DNA of 64,000 nucleotides. Origin: Symbiodinium natans. Its lineage: Eukaryota > Sar > Dinophyceae > Suessiales > Symbiodiniaceae. Below, in pieces: positions 32,320 to 42,511 of the stretch. A program made the position numbers and the translations under genes. The stretch covers positions 1 through 64,000 of the forward strand of contig CAJNDS010000176.1 in the NCBI GenBank assembly GCA_905221605.1, in the 5' to 3' direction. The notes beneath the pieces are model-generated. The model was not told where the DNA came from. It searched no databases and was given only the letters and a program-made list of their open reading frames with translations. Numbering within the stretch: the first letter of the stretch is position 1; each line of letters starts with the position of its first letter.

Positions 32320-34655
32320 ATGCCGAAGCGCACGCTGGAGGGTGATGCCGTTGCTCCTCCGTTTGCACTACTTCAGATTCAAGTCTCATCTATGTGCGTT
32401 GTGTGATGAAGTCTGGAAGCAGTCGGGATGGACAAACTTTCGGTGGTTTGTTGAGGGATCTACGAATCTGCGACGCTTTAGTGCTTCTTGTTTGTCCCCA
32501 GAACCCTGGCGTGGATCAGGTTCAAGACGACGTGCAAAGCGGCTGCGATGAGGGGAACTGGTTTCAGGCAGAGAAGCATCGCAGTGAGATTCGATCGTTC
32601 CTGCGTGGCCCGGGCAATTCCGAGCGCTTTGCAATGATCGACCTGTTCGGTGCTTCCGGGCAGATGTCCAAACGTTGGCGCAAAGCTGGGTGGGATGCTT
32701 TCGCCTACGACATCAAGACCTCCAAAGCACATGATGTCACCAGTGCAGACGGCTTTTGGGCACTCTGTTCCGCGGGAAAAAGGTTGATGACGAATGGCTT
32801 GATATTCGGAGGCCCGCCCTGCAGTCTGTACGTGTGGATTTCCAAGTCAGTTCACAAGCGAAGCGAAGACAACGCATTCGTCGGGGACACTGGACTTTAC
32901 AAAGTCCGGATGAGCAACCGCATCGTGGCGAACATGTGTGTCTTCCTTCAAGAGCTCTCGGAATGCAAGGCAGCTCGACTGAACAACTGGACAGGGATGT
33001 TGTATGTGTGCAAGTATTCATGACTGTCCTGCAGTAGCGGCCGAAGATGCTTGTGTGAAAGCCATGCTCGTGTTTTATGCTCCTAGCTGTGGCTGGGCTC
33101 GTCTTGGCTCGGTTTATTTGGTTTGGGCTGACTCGGTTTCTTTCCGGCTTGGTGGCTTGGCTCCGAGGGCTTAGAGGGTTTAGGGTTTAGGGTTTAGGGT
33201 TTAGGACTTGGCTGGCAGTTCTTTCCTGGATTTAGGGTTTCGGGTTCTATGGTTTAGGGTTTAGGTTTCCTAGGTGTGGCTTGGCTTGCCTGGTCTTGCT
33301 GGGCTCGAGTTCGCAGTGCTGGCAGTAGCGAGATGCTTGAAGCCGAAGCCCAGATCCTTTCTACTGGGTCACTGGGTACAACAGACCATAATCGGACGTC
33401 ATTGGGGCCCCGGGCAGGTTTTCGGCGCCCAAAGGAATTCCAGGCACAAGGCTTTTTGGTGACAGAGTGTTTGAGTGTCTATGGAGGAAATCCAAACCCG
33501 AGACCGCGAATTCCACATGGTGAGCAAATTTTGTCTTTTTCCGTAAGGAACAAACGCCCGAAGACCCATGGAAAAAAACCCGCCTGCGAGGATTTCTACA
33601 CAGTCATCGAGCAGCCGTCGTCTTCAGCCATGTTCAAGATGAAGGTCACGTCGTCCTTGGCCAAACAGCTGGAGATGGAGCGTGTATGGACTTGGATGGG
33701 GTTGTTTGGGCACGAGCCTTGGCTGGATGTAGAATGTCTTGCAGGATGTCAAGGCGACATCGCGCCGCGCCATATCGTACAGTATGTAGGCTGCTGTGGC
33801 ATAGCGGTTACGGGTTGAAACCTTCGCTGCCGGGCGTCCTCAAGCCTTTTCGAGAATAGGACGCGACATGTTCCTGCGTGTTGAATACATACAGCAGTGT
33901 ATGGCTAAGGAGCTGCCGAAAGCGACGATTCTGACCGGCAACCTCCCTTCTTTGCCAACCCTCCGCCGCGTCCTGACGAACGCCAGCCGCAAGCAAATCA
34001 AGAACAGGCTCGGGAGACAGTGCTGATAAGGGGGTGTCTGAAAATGAAACGGGTCTTGTTTCGGGGCTTGCGCAGAGCCTGCAATGCTCCTGGCATCCAC
34101 CCTAAGCCCTAAGCGCCTAAGCCCTAAGCCCTAAACCCTAGACCCTAGACCCGAACCCCTAATCCCTAAACCCTAAACCCTAAACCCACTTTGAATCACA
34201 AGTTGAAAGCTCTGAGCGCCCCCCAGCGAGGCAGAAAAAGACCGGCGGGGCAAAGTTCTACACAAGGGACCGGGTTTCCCTGCTTTGGCTGGCTGGTTCT
34301 TAGTAGGGAATGAGGGAATAAGGTACCCTATACTATCCCTTAAAGGGTATATATAGGGCCCTAATTACCTCATTCCCTACTGAGAACCAGAGAAGTACTT
34401 GTGTGAATCTCAGGGTCTATCGCATGCAATCGGGAATGGCCGTTGCCCTATTCTGGTCCTGTACTGCACTTGGGACGTCATGGAGTGCCTTCGGATTATC
34501 TTTCGCTGAGGTGAGTTGAAAATGTGTTTCAGTGCCTGCAGGATGCCGACGGAAAAGTGACAGGCAACAAAAGTCTTCAAAACACTGCCGCGTATACAGC
34601 AGAGTTCTGCACGGCCGTGTACAAGGCTTGGGCAAAAGATCTCAAGGCCAACTGA
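32320..34655 (+). CDS. C5-methyltransferase-like GGPPCS protein
   Basis: A possible first exon starts at ATG 32320 (MPKRTLEGDAVAPP). Core exons: 32568-32969 (ERFAMIDLFGASGQMSKRW; FGGPPCSLYVWISKSVHKRS; a long helix), 33591-33713 (FYTVIEQPSSSAMFKM; WTWMGLFGH), about 33910-34020 (ELPKATILTGNLPSLPTLRR) and 34542-34655 (DADGKVTGNKSLQNTAAYTA, TGA 34653). The layout DLFGxSG - GGPPCS - (I)EQP parallels motifs I, IV and VI of C5 cytosine methyltransferases, with a Cys in motif IV, but it is diverged and belongs to a family I know as multi-copy in dinoflagellates; enzymatic activity is unproven. Donors are GC (AAG|GCAGCT, 32970) and GA (CAC|GAGCCT, 33714); acceptors are AG|G. The exon after RKQIKNRLG is unresolved: about 10-15 residues are probably missing before 34542. 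Confidence 0.75.
33178..33270. repeat. TTTAGGG units in intron
   Basis: Four TTTAGGG units at 33178-33206 and degenerate ones to 33270, inside intron 32970-33590 of the methyltransferase-like gene. Confidence 0.85.
34103..34190. repeat. CCCTAAA/CCCTAAGC array in intron
   Basis: Mixed CCTAAGC, CCCTAGA and CCCTAAA units between the last two proposed exons of the methyltransferase-like gene. Confidence 0.85.
34295..34391. mobile_element. ~95-bp foldback (MITE-like) element
   Basis: Left arm GGTTCTTAGTAGGGAATGAGG and right arm, inverted, CCTCATTCCCTACTGAGAACC match at 20 of 21 positions and enclose A/T-rich DNA with AAGGTACCCTATACTATCCC and a CCTTAAAGG palindrome. It sits in the last intron of the methyltransferase-like gene. 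Confidence 0.65.
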
Positions 34656-35286
34656 GCCATGCGCAACTTGCCGCTCAGCAGCGCAATTTGCTGAATCCAC
34701 ATTCAGACTCGCACTCTTATTTCAGTGAGCGTGCTTGTTGCAGGCAGGGCTTTCCGCAATGGTGTGGGCATTGCTAGTCCTGCTCTGGCCGTAGTAACCA
34801 GCGCTTCCTGCGCTAAACGCCTGTGAAGCATACTGTGCATCCAGCGCGGGCTAACCTGCGCGTTAATGATGTTAATGGCTGCCTGCGCATACAGGCCTTC
34901 GTTTTTTGTTGAGGTATCCATTCCAAATGTGCCCGCGCTGCGGAGAAAAGGGATATTGTTGCACGACTTGATACTTTCGCAGTCGGCAGTGCCATCAGAG
35001 CAAACGGACCCTCGAGTGAGTGGCACCTGAGCCACAAGCCCAGTCCTCAACGCCTTTTTCATGCTCCGGTGCTGCGTTTTGCCTCCTGTTTGAGGAGTCT
35101 GGCTTACAGCACAACTGCCAACCTTCAGAAGCGCAACTGAGAGCTTCCTGTGCGTCAGCTTATGTTTGGGTGTTGGGCTAGAATGGCTAGAATGCGTCTT
35201 GAAAGACGCTCCTACCACTGCGAGAGAAAAGACGCAAGAAAAGAGCCCATACTTTGAGCCGAGCCCGCAGCAAAACCAAAGAAGCC
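34656..35286 (+). promoter_or_regulatory. gap between two same-strand genes
   Basis: About 630 bp separate the two best genes in the window. I see no TATA box or clear motif. GAGCCCGCAG just upstream of ATG 35287 could be a trans-splicing acceptor; no spliced-leader relict was recognised. A 275-codon minus-strand open frame covers this gap and exon 1 of the next gene and is judged a shadow. Confidence 0.25.
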
Positions 35287-37150
35287 ATGGGAGCGCTGCC
35301 TCGTCGGCTCTTGCTCCTGGCCTTTCTTGCTCTGCTGCTCGGAATCTTCCTTGCGCCCGATCCCAGGCTCCTGCTGGGAGACTTCCTGGGACGGCATGTG
35401 GAGATCGCAAGAAACCTAGCTGCCATTGCCCTCTTCTTGGAGGCTTGGTGGTCCAGTGGTGCCCATTTCGCTTTTTTTTTTTGGGGGAGGGGTGGGGGGT
35501 GGTTCCAGGTTCCCCTGAAACAGTGACCAAACCAACAAAAGGTGCCCTTATTCTTAGTACTATTAGTATTATTAGTATTAGTCGTATTATTAGTATTGTT
35601 ATTGTTATTATGTTTTATCATTACTGTATTTTCATTATATTATTATTATTATGATGATTATTTCTATTGTTCTGGTTATTACTATTGTTACGATTCTTAT
35701 TCTTATTCTTATTCTTACTCTTATTCTTATTCTTATTCTTATTCTTATTCTTATTCTTATTCTTATTCTTATTCTTATTCTATGGTTACTGGGCTACCGA
35801 GGAGGTGTTGCAGCCGGCGACGGCGCATCCTCAGCTGGCAGCACTGCAGCATGTCGTCAAAGGGATGAAGGCATACTCAGAGGCCGAGGCTTCAGAAATG
35901 TCTCCCTTGGACCGCGTGATAGACCTGGTTGATGATTTCGGCTGGAATCATGGCTTCCTGATCAATGTCGGTGACGTGAAAGGGAAGATTTTGGACTCAG
36001 CTGTGAAGCAGAGACTCCAGAGTGGTGGAAACCTGAAGTTGGCTGTTGAGCTGGGAACATTTATGGGTTATGGCACTCTGCGTCTGTCGCGAATGCTGAA
36101 TCACTCTGACGCCGAGATCATCACGGTGGATCCAGACGTTTTCGCATACACGTTGGCCAGCAGCCTGTACGAGCAAGCTCAGGTGAGAAATCGCATCACC
36201 ATCAAGACAGACTACTCGTACAATGTCTTTGCAGAACTGAAAAAAGAGGGAAGGCAGATCGACTTCCTCTTTCTTGACCACGCGGCTCAAATCAGACTCA
36301 AGAGAACTTCTTGGTAGATGTTTTCCTTGGGTTACCTGATCTCATAGGCCTCTCCTGGACCTTCTGCATTAGCTTTCCCTTCTCGTTCCAGTTGCGAGGT
36401 AAAGTCGCGATACCTTGCAGACCTGCAGCTGGCACTGGCTAGCGGACTTCTGGCAAAAGGATGTGTCGTGACTTTGTTGCAAGCCTATTTTGGGACATAG
36501 CCATCTATGACCTGTCTCAGTGCCTGTGATGCACCTCCGCGCATAACATGATTTTGCCTGCATCGCGAGGTAACAGTTCTCCTTGCGTGGTCACTCTTGA
36601 ACATCGCTAGGGTTAAAAGGATTCCTAAGTCTCTGAGGGCACAGACTGTGCAAACACTTGCCGCGGTAGTTGCAGTGCGTGGGCTTTGGTTCCGCCTTCT
36701 AGTCGTCCAGTGTGCGCTTTTTGTGGATATCCAGCCAGACTTCATAGCTGGGCCGCTAGGCGTTGCACCGTCAGACTAGAAGTACTCAGGTCGTCGGAGA
36801 CAATATCCTCTCACCCGGCGTTCCTGCCTTGAAGAAGTACTTGCTCGAAGGCGAAGGGTCGAAGCTCTTCAGCACCAAGGTGCCATGAACGCGTAGTCTT
36901 GTTGAGACTTGATTGGTTGTTTTTTGGGGCTTTTGCTCTAGAAACGCCCTCCTTGTCTCTGGGCAGCAACGAGGGTTCTTCAGATTCTTCAGTGGCCAAG
37001 GTTGGCGAGGAGGGGTCGAGGTTGGTCTTGGGGTGCGGCATGCGGCGAATGCTTGGGTTTAGGGAGAACCACATGCAGGTGCATCGAACTCACGTTGAGT
37101 ACTGGCCCTTGTTTCCTGACGAGATGACGGTCAGCACGTATCTTGGGTGA
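35287..37150 (+). CDS. membrane-anchored catechol O-methyltransferase-like protein
   Basis: Five exons: 35287 to about 35441, about 35809-36281, 36399-36467, 36790-36879 and 37079-37150 (TGA 37148), roughly 285 residues, close to the 271 of mammalian membrane-bound COMT. Exon 1 gives an N-terminal hydrophobic anchor (PRRLLLLAFLALLLGIFLAP). Exon 2 has LINVGDVKGKILD, the SAM-binding VELGTFMGYGTLRLSRML, ITVDPD and FLFLDH. Exon 3 gives VKSRYLADLQLALASGLLAK, exon 4 VVGDNILSPGVPAL, exon 5 VEYWPLFPDEMTVSTYLG. Metal ligands D (FLDH) and DN (VGDN), and the K after FLDH, align with rat D141, D169/N170 and K144; the position of rat E199 appears to be Thr. All four later borders fit phase 0; intron 2 uses a GC donor (CAC|GCGGCT), introns 3 and 4 GT; acceptors are AG|G. 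It should transfer methyl from SAM to a catechol-type hydroxyl at a membrane. Confidence 0.88.
35545..35785. repeat. ATT/TTCTTA microsatellite in COMT-like intron 1
   Basis: TATTAGTATTATTAG then (TATTCT)n. It fills the first intron; the exact acceptor (CTACCGAG|GAGG favoured) is uncertain because of it. Confidence 0.85.
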
Positions 37151-37199
37151 GCCGAGAAGTATGAGTCGGCTTTGTGCCGCCCTTGGAGTGCAGTACGGT

Positions 37200-37969
37200 G
37201 CCCTACCGTCCATAGCGACGCGGCCTCAGCCTTTCGCAAGAAAAACATGTGCCGGTGATGCACCTGCTGCGGTGCAGCCACGCCGTCCCGCTTGTTGAGA
37301 TGCAGGAGCGCTCCGATGGTTCCTGCTCAAGCTTGCTAGTGGTGAGACTACAAATTGCTAACCGACTGTCTTCTTCCAGCTGCGTTGCATGAGAGCACTG
37401 CATGATTAGCAGGGTCTTGACTCAATTCCAGCGACAAGAACTGCGCGAAGCATTTTTGCCGGACTCCAAAGAGAGTCCTTTATCAGCTCTAGCCGGGCTG
37501 GCTGGACGCATGGCACATGCTGCGCACCTTCACCAACGCAGCCCTCGAGCACTCACGGAGACGCTAAGATGCAGCACAGTAGTTGGAGAAAGCCTTTGTA
37601 GCTGTTTCTCTAATTTGTGATGCTCCCGAGGGTAAGTAATTACGGGGTAGAATCCGATGCCTTTGGGCGTTTGGGCACCCAAACGATTACTGCTGCGACT
37701 GCTTGCGGTGTAATTGCAAGGCACGGGGTGACGAACGTGCGTGCTCATCCAAGTCACATGCTAAAGAAGGCATATGCTCTGCAGTCGTCGGTGCTTGAGG
37801 CGGATAGCATGTGCGAGGGTGAGCATAGCTGTCCCTTCTCATGGCACCGCGTTTTCAGTGTTGCTGACATCATGGCAGCCGTCAGGGATGTTGTACACAT
37901 CCAGCCACTGCATGTCATCGACGAGGCGCAAAAAACGTGTTTTGCTCATGAGAAGCATGGTGCCATGAG
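37200..37969 (+). other. exon candidates before 37970
   Basis: Plus-strand protein-like frames occur at about 37202-37300 (two competing frames, one Pro/Ala-rich), 37411-37500 (QFQRQELREAFLPDSKES) and 37800-37950 (FSVADIMAAVRDVVHIQPLH). Splice borders not resolved. Confidence 0.3.
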
Positions 37970-38043
37970 GTCTCGATTTGGACAGCGACAGCGAAACCGA
38001 GCACACCGACGATGAGCATCTTGTCCCAGACGGGCCCCCATAG
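37970..38043 (+). CDS. acidic terminal exon
   Basis: After GCCATGAG| the frame reads LDLDSDSETEHTDDEHLVPD then GPP, ending at TAG 38041. A TTTAGGG array (38054-38102) lies directly 3'. The strongly acidic tail is typical of nuclear proteins; no domain. Confidence 0.5.
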
Positions 38044-38053
38044 CCCTGAATGT

Positions 38054-38102
38054 TTAGGGTTTAGGGTTAGGGTTTAGGGTTTAGGGTTTAGGGTTTAGGG
38101 TT
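38054..38102. repeat. TTTAGGG array between convergent genes
   Basis: Seven TTTAGGG units between the stop at 38043 and the minus-strand exon at 38109. Confidence 0.92.
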
Positions 38103-38108
38103 CCTTGC

Positions 38109-38660
38109 TGTTCGAGTAGAGCCGACAATCGCGCTGGGGCATGGAAGGCAACTGCAAACGTGACACATATGCATTGATTTTGGGCGCTGCCGTCTTACCA
38201 CACTCCTCGGCCCCACACTCCTGAACCCTCAACCTTCGGCAGCTCCTTCGGCAAGCCTCTTTTCGGTAAGCCTCTTCAACTGAAGCCCTGAGCCGCGCTT
38301 TTGTCATCCTCTTGGTTCCCTTGCCTTGTGAGCCCTCTGGCAAATGAGGCATTCGCGGCCCCTCAGCTTCTGTCGGAGGATTGGCATCTGCATCGGATAC
38401 CTTCTGCCAACATGGGGGTCGCTTGGCATGGCCATCCAGCAAGCTAAGCATTATTCTCGTATGCCTCGTGCTAGGACTAGGGTGAGCACGCACTTTCCAA
38501 AAAGTACTAAGGCCACTGTAGTCTTGCAATTGCCTCTGCCCCCGACCCGTAGGAAATTCCCTCTGGCCGGGGGTGCTTGTGGATTGTGAAAGGCCCTTCC
38601 TTTCGCGCCCGTCAGGCTGAGATGCCCATGAACGGCAAGCGGGTGAGGGGTTCGGGGCAG
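38109..38660 (-). CDS. minus-strand gene with basic exon
   Basis: Exon 38403-38199 (minus) follows GTTGGCAG| and reads KVSDADANPPTEAEGPRMPH, then GTKRMTKARLRASVEEAYRK, ending TGTG|GTAAGA. The next exon, 38151 to about 38109, follows GTTTGCAG| and reads AFHAPARLSALLEQ; phases agree. An upstream exon near 38660-38500 (PNPSPACRSWASQPDGRERK) ending AAA|GTGCGT is weaker. No family recognised. It converges on the plus-strand exon ending 38043, with a telomere-like array between them. Confidence 0.5.
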
Positions 38661-39054
38661 TAAGCATGGTATGTAATGATCAAGGGGAGAGGAAATCAGG
38701 GACCCCCCTACCCACGGCCGGGGCTCAAGACTTAGAGCTGAATCCGAAAGGGCTCTCCATTTTTTTTGAGGCGCTAGAAAGGTGTACGGAAGCTATGACA
38801 CAAAAAGCCCGAAGCCCAAAACTCAAAAAAACGCCCTAAACGGGTCTCAAACAAGATGGTGAGGCATCTTAGCTTGGCGAATGTGGGTCGCTCGTGGGCG
38901 GCCGGCGCAACTTGGGTGCAGTGTTTTCGGGTTTAGGGTTTAGGGTCCAGAGTTCAGGGTTCCTGTGCGGGGATGGGTCTAGGGTTTACGGGATGCCCCC
39001 CCTTCTGAGGTTCTGATTTAGGCGGGTTTAAAAGGTGTTTTTGGGGCTGCGTCC

Positions 39055-39260
39055 TGCAACCGCTTACACGAAATGGCCGGGCAGTGATGCTGCTGATGCT
39101 CCCCCTCTGAGCTTCTCATGTAGGCGGGTGGTGCAGGTGTTTTTGGGGCCGCGTGCTGCAACCGCTAATACGAAATGACCGGGCGGTGATGCTGCTGATG
39201 CTCCCATTCCCGCAACCGCTTATCCGAAATGGCTGCACGGTGATGCTGCTGATGTATGCA
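39055..39260. repeat. GGTGATGCTGCTGATGCT minisatellite
   Basis: Three units of AACCGCTnAnACGAAATGnCCGG followed by TGATGCTGCTGATGCT at about 39058, 39160 and 39216. Confidence 0.7.
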
Positions 39261-39641
39261 TCCAGCGGCAGAACAGCGTTTGCCATTTGGTCATCGCACA
39301 ATCCATGCTGTGGCTCGGTCAGGCTCTTGCGCTGTGGCACTGCATCTCGGCGGCACTGGCACGCGGGGATGAGATCGGGACGGTAGCAGGATCTCGGTTC
39401 GCGGCTGTTTGAAAAACAGGGCCTCCGTGAACAAGTCGTTTTTGAGGTAGCAATTCTTGCAAAAGCGAACGCATCAGATGGTTTTGATGGGTGTTGGAAA
39501 TGATATGGTACTAGTATTCCGTCCAAGACAAAAAGGAAGAGTCTTGCAACATTTGGAATCTGCAGTGTGTATCAGTATCCAGTCCACAGCAACCCACGAA
39601 GGGATTTCCTTCCAGAATCTCCGAACCTCCAGAGTTTGAGT

Positions 39642-39702
39642 GACCCTAAACCCCAAACCCCAAACCCGAAACCCGAAACCCTAAACCCTAAACCCTAAGC
39701 TG
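39642..39702. repeat. CCCTAAA array
   Basis: CCCCAAA and CGAAACCC variants followed by three CCCTAAA units. Confidence 0.88.
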
Positions 39703-39917
39703 TGAGCTGCATCAGGCTTTTTGATCTTGGCGGCTTCTTGCTTAATCTTCTGCAACTGTGCCTCCGTCGTTCTCCGGAGCCACTTGGTCCATGCCTTTGA
39801 GCATTAAGTGCGGTCTTGTACGTGCTATGTGGCCAACTCTCTAATTTATGGTTACTTTTTCGTCCCGGTTAGCATAATTTAGGCAACTGCCCATATGGCA
39901 GAGCGGGATGTGAGCAG

Positions 39918-40180
39918 GGGCAGCAGGACGAACAACACAAAGAAGGTTAAAGGAGGAGCAGCAGCGTCTTCGAAAAAAGAACAGTGCCGGTGAAGCTGTG
40001 ATTCTGTGCCGCCCTGCCCAAGGCTATATCATCTGGTACACAAAGTTGGACACCGCCACCGCCACGTCTCCGGAAGGCTTGAAAGCTACAATAGAACCCG
40101 CAGAAAGACATCCAAGAAACGTGCGCGGTCGCTTCAGTCATTATGACAGCAAGGAAGTCTGCACCGTTGCACTTTGCTGA
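39918..40180 (+). CDS. terminal exon, 87 codons, unknown protein
   Basis: After ATGTGAGCAG| the frame runs without a stop to TGA 40178: TTQRRLKEEQQRLRKKNSAG, then EAVILCRPAQGYIIWYTKLD, then a TSPEGLKATIEPAERHPRNV stretch and YDSKEVCTVALC. Charged helix first, then mixed alpha/beta-like sequence. An overlapping frame from ATG 39895 (MAERDVSRGSRTNNTKKVKG) ends at TGA 39991 and is the main alternative. No family recognised. Confidence 0.55.
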
Positions 40181-40410
40181 GCCATAATTAGCCTCCGGGG
40201 TTTAGGGTTCAGGTTCTGGAGTTTGCTCCGCTTTCACACAAGACGCCTGACGCCCCCTCGATAGAACCCTGAACCCTGATTCCTAGCTTTATATACGGTT
40301 TTGATCTGAACCTGAGCACAGACAGGGCGCTTCCACTTGATGACGCTCTTCTATGGCGCTTTCTTTAGGCGCCATCTTCCGAGTGCGATCTGTCTTCTCC
40401 TGAGACCCTT

Positions 40411-40565
40411 TAAACCCTAAACCCTAAACTTTGCCTAAACCCTAAACCCTAAACCCTAAACCCTAAACCCTAAACCCTAAACCCTAAACCCCAAACCCTG
40501 AACCCTGAACCCTGAACCCTAAACCCTGAACCCTAAACCCTAAGCCCTAAGCCGTAAACCCTAAT
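40411..40565. repeat. CCCTAAA array with CCCTGAA block
   Basis: CCCTAAA units, then four CCCTGAA units at about 40495-40530, then CCCTAAGC. Confidence 0.92.
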
Positions 40566-40794
40566 CTGCTCCCCTGTGAGGTCGTATATCATGCAAAGCG
40601 CGACAACGGACGTCCTTCGATTCGCCTTTATTCTTTGCAAAGACGCTCGGACATACAAAAAGGACGCCAATTTCTGCGGGAATAAATAGCTGCTGTAACT
40701 TTGTTGTTAGATTTTCAGGACAACTATGCCCACATGCACCCGTAAACGACATTCACCGGCAGCAGCGCTCTTCTACCAATGAGCGAGATAGGAA

Positions 40795-40985
40795 CTTGAC
40801 AGGAGCAGGCACGAGGACAGATGTGAGGAGGACGGCTATGAGGAGGACAGATAGGCGGAGGACAGACATGAGGAGAGATAGCAAGACAGGAGGCAGGACA
40901 GGCAAGAGGAGAGAGACAATGTGAGATAGCAGTACAGGAAACAGGACAGATAGGAGGACAGGTAGCGCACAGCGGGCAGCTGGCC
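40795..40985. repeat. GAGGACAGAnATGAGGAG minisatellite
   Basis: GGACAGATAGGCGGAGGACAG-type units with a period of about 18-20 bp. Confidence 0.7.
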
Positions 40986-41000
40986 TCTCAGGCCGGCGAT

Positions 41001-41060
41001 AACCCTAAACCCTAAACCCTAAACCCTAAACCCTAAACCCTAAACCCTAAACCCCAAAAC
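41001..41060. repeat. CCCTAAA array
   Basis: Seven CCCTAAA units ending in CCCCAAA. Confidence 0.92.
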
Positions 41061-41218
41061 CCCAAACATATAGTGGCCAAAAAGGCATCTCAGACCGGTC
41101 ATTGCACCGGAAAACACCGTTTTTTTGCACTGAAAACTTGTCACTTGAAGCATCCCCAGCCTGTCCCAGAATGTATACTTGCTGGGCATACCCATTTAAC
41201 TAGAAGTGCCAAGAAGAA

Positions 41219-41638
41219 AGAGCACAGCCGCCTTGTCTTGCGTCACAATACAACGAGCTCAAGCCGCTTTTCTCGGATGGAAACCTCGGTTCTGGGCTTA
41301 GCTGGTCTTTGTGTAGGTTGGGTAACAGAAATATTCAGTCACGTTGTTTCGCGGCTTATGAAATTGCAGACATGTAGTGTTAAACTTGTACGTTCCTGTC
41401 GCATGTGTGAAACACAAGCCGCCACCAGCTTTTACTTTGCATAGAGCTGGGTTCGGCTTGCAATATCGTCGACGCACGCCACCTTACCCTTAGCCTTCTT
41501 CTTCAACCAATCTGAAGGCTGTTCTTGGTTTATGATCATGTCATGTTACAATCACAAGACAAGCAGAACCTGGATTTCCATCCAAGAAAAGTTTCTTGAG
41601 CTCTTTATTGTGACGCAAGACAAGGCGGCTGTGCTCTT
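41219..41638. repeat. 75-bp inverted repeat with ~270-bp loop
   Basis: 41219-41295 (AGCACAGCCGCCTTGTCTTG ... GGATGGAAACCTCGGTTCTG) and the inverted 41564-41638 (CAGAACCTGGATTTCCATCC ... AAGGCGGCTGTGCT) match at about 90%. The loop contains no recognised gene. Weaker similarity seems to extend outward. Confidence 0.8.
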
Positions 41639-41704
41639 GATTCTAGGAACTGCTAATCTTAGTAGACTGGGTATAAATCCGTCTCCCTCCCCAACCCCCA
41701 GAGC

Positions 41705-41855
41705 AGAAGCGCAACTAGCGTCTGCGCCCATTGCCCATGCAGGGCCAGGCGCACCAGTTTGGCACGATTTGCCGAGTTTCAATGACCTCCAAGGATGCAT
41801 GGCGGCCGGACGTCTTCGAGGCCGCAAGACGCGCATCCACACATGCGGAGACTGA
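41705..41855 (+). CDS. exon, unknown protein
   Basis: The frame reads AEAQLASAPIAHAGPGAPVW, HDLPSFNDLQGCMAAGRLRG, RKTRIHTCGD and stops at TGA 41853. Composition is good; borders uncertain. The antisense frame is also open. Confidence 0.4.
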
Positions 41856-42179
41856 ATGGATCTAATGATATAGCATGGCAAGCGGCGCAAAGCGCCAAAC
41901 CCCCCCCCAAAACTAACCCGAACTGGTTTTACCCATCCAGGCCTACCGTCGTCTACTAGTTGGGGACGCCTGGGGCGAGCTAGAGGCGGGGGAGCCGGGG
42001 AGCCCAGAGGAAGCAACATGGTGCCATGCTCCTACCAAGCTTTCGTAAGAGTTTTCGCAGTTTGGGTCTCGTAGATTCGCTGTAGATACAGTAGAGACTG
42101 CTGCATTGGTGTCACACACAGGCCAGCACCTGCTGCCTGATGGTGATCATGGGGAGAACAATCGATGCCGCCACCGGTA

Positions 42180-42240
42180 AACCCTGAAGTCGCCCCCCCC
42201 CCCTGCCCCCCCACCCCCCCCCCGCCCCTCCTCCCCAGCT
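42180..42240. repeat. C-rich tract
   Basis: CCCCCCCCCCTGCCCCCCCACC and more C runs; i-motif/G-quadruplex potential. Confidence 0.75.
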
Positions 42241-42444
42241 GTCCGCAGCACTGGAAGCTTAAAGCCCCTGACTCCTAAAAGTTTGCCAATCCTGAGGTTC
42301 TACATCTGCTCCTGGTCAAGGCTCACGAAGCACCAAACCTGGCTGGACATCTTTTTCCAGATGCTTCGACACTTGGATTTCTGGTTAAGAGGCCTGACTG
42401 GACTGGGTCTATTGGGCAGCTTTTCTTCTGCTCCAGTCACATAG

Positions 42445-42511
42445 GGGTTTAGGGTTTAGGGTTTAGGGTTTAGGGTTTAGGGTTTAGGGTTTAGGGTTTA
42501 GGGTTTAGGGT
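42445..42511. repeat. TTTAGGG array
   Basis: Nine perfect units, flanked by copies of the phrase CTGCTCCAGTCACATAGGGGTT at 42431-42448 and 42549-42567. Confidence 0.93.

Noticed and set aside
34703-35530. 275-codon minus-strand open frame
   Set aside because: Antisense to COMT-like exon 1; no domain features.
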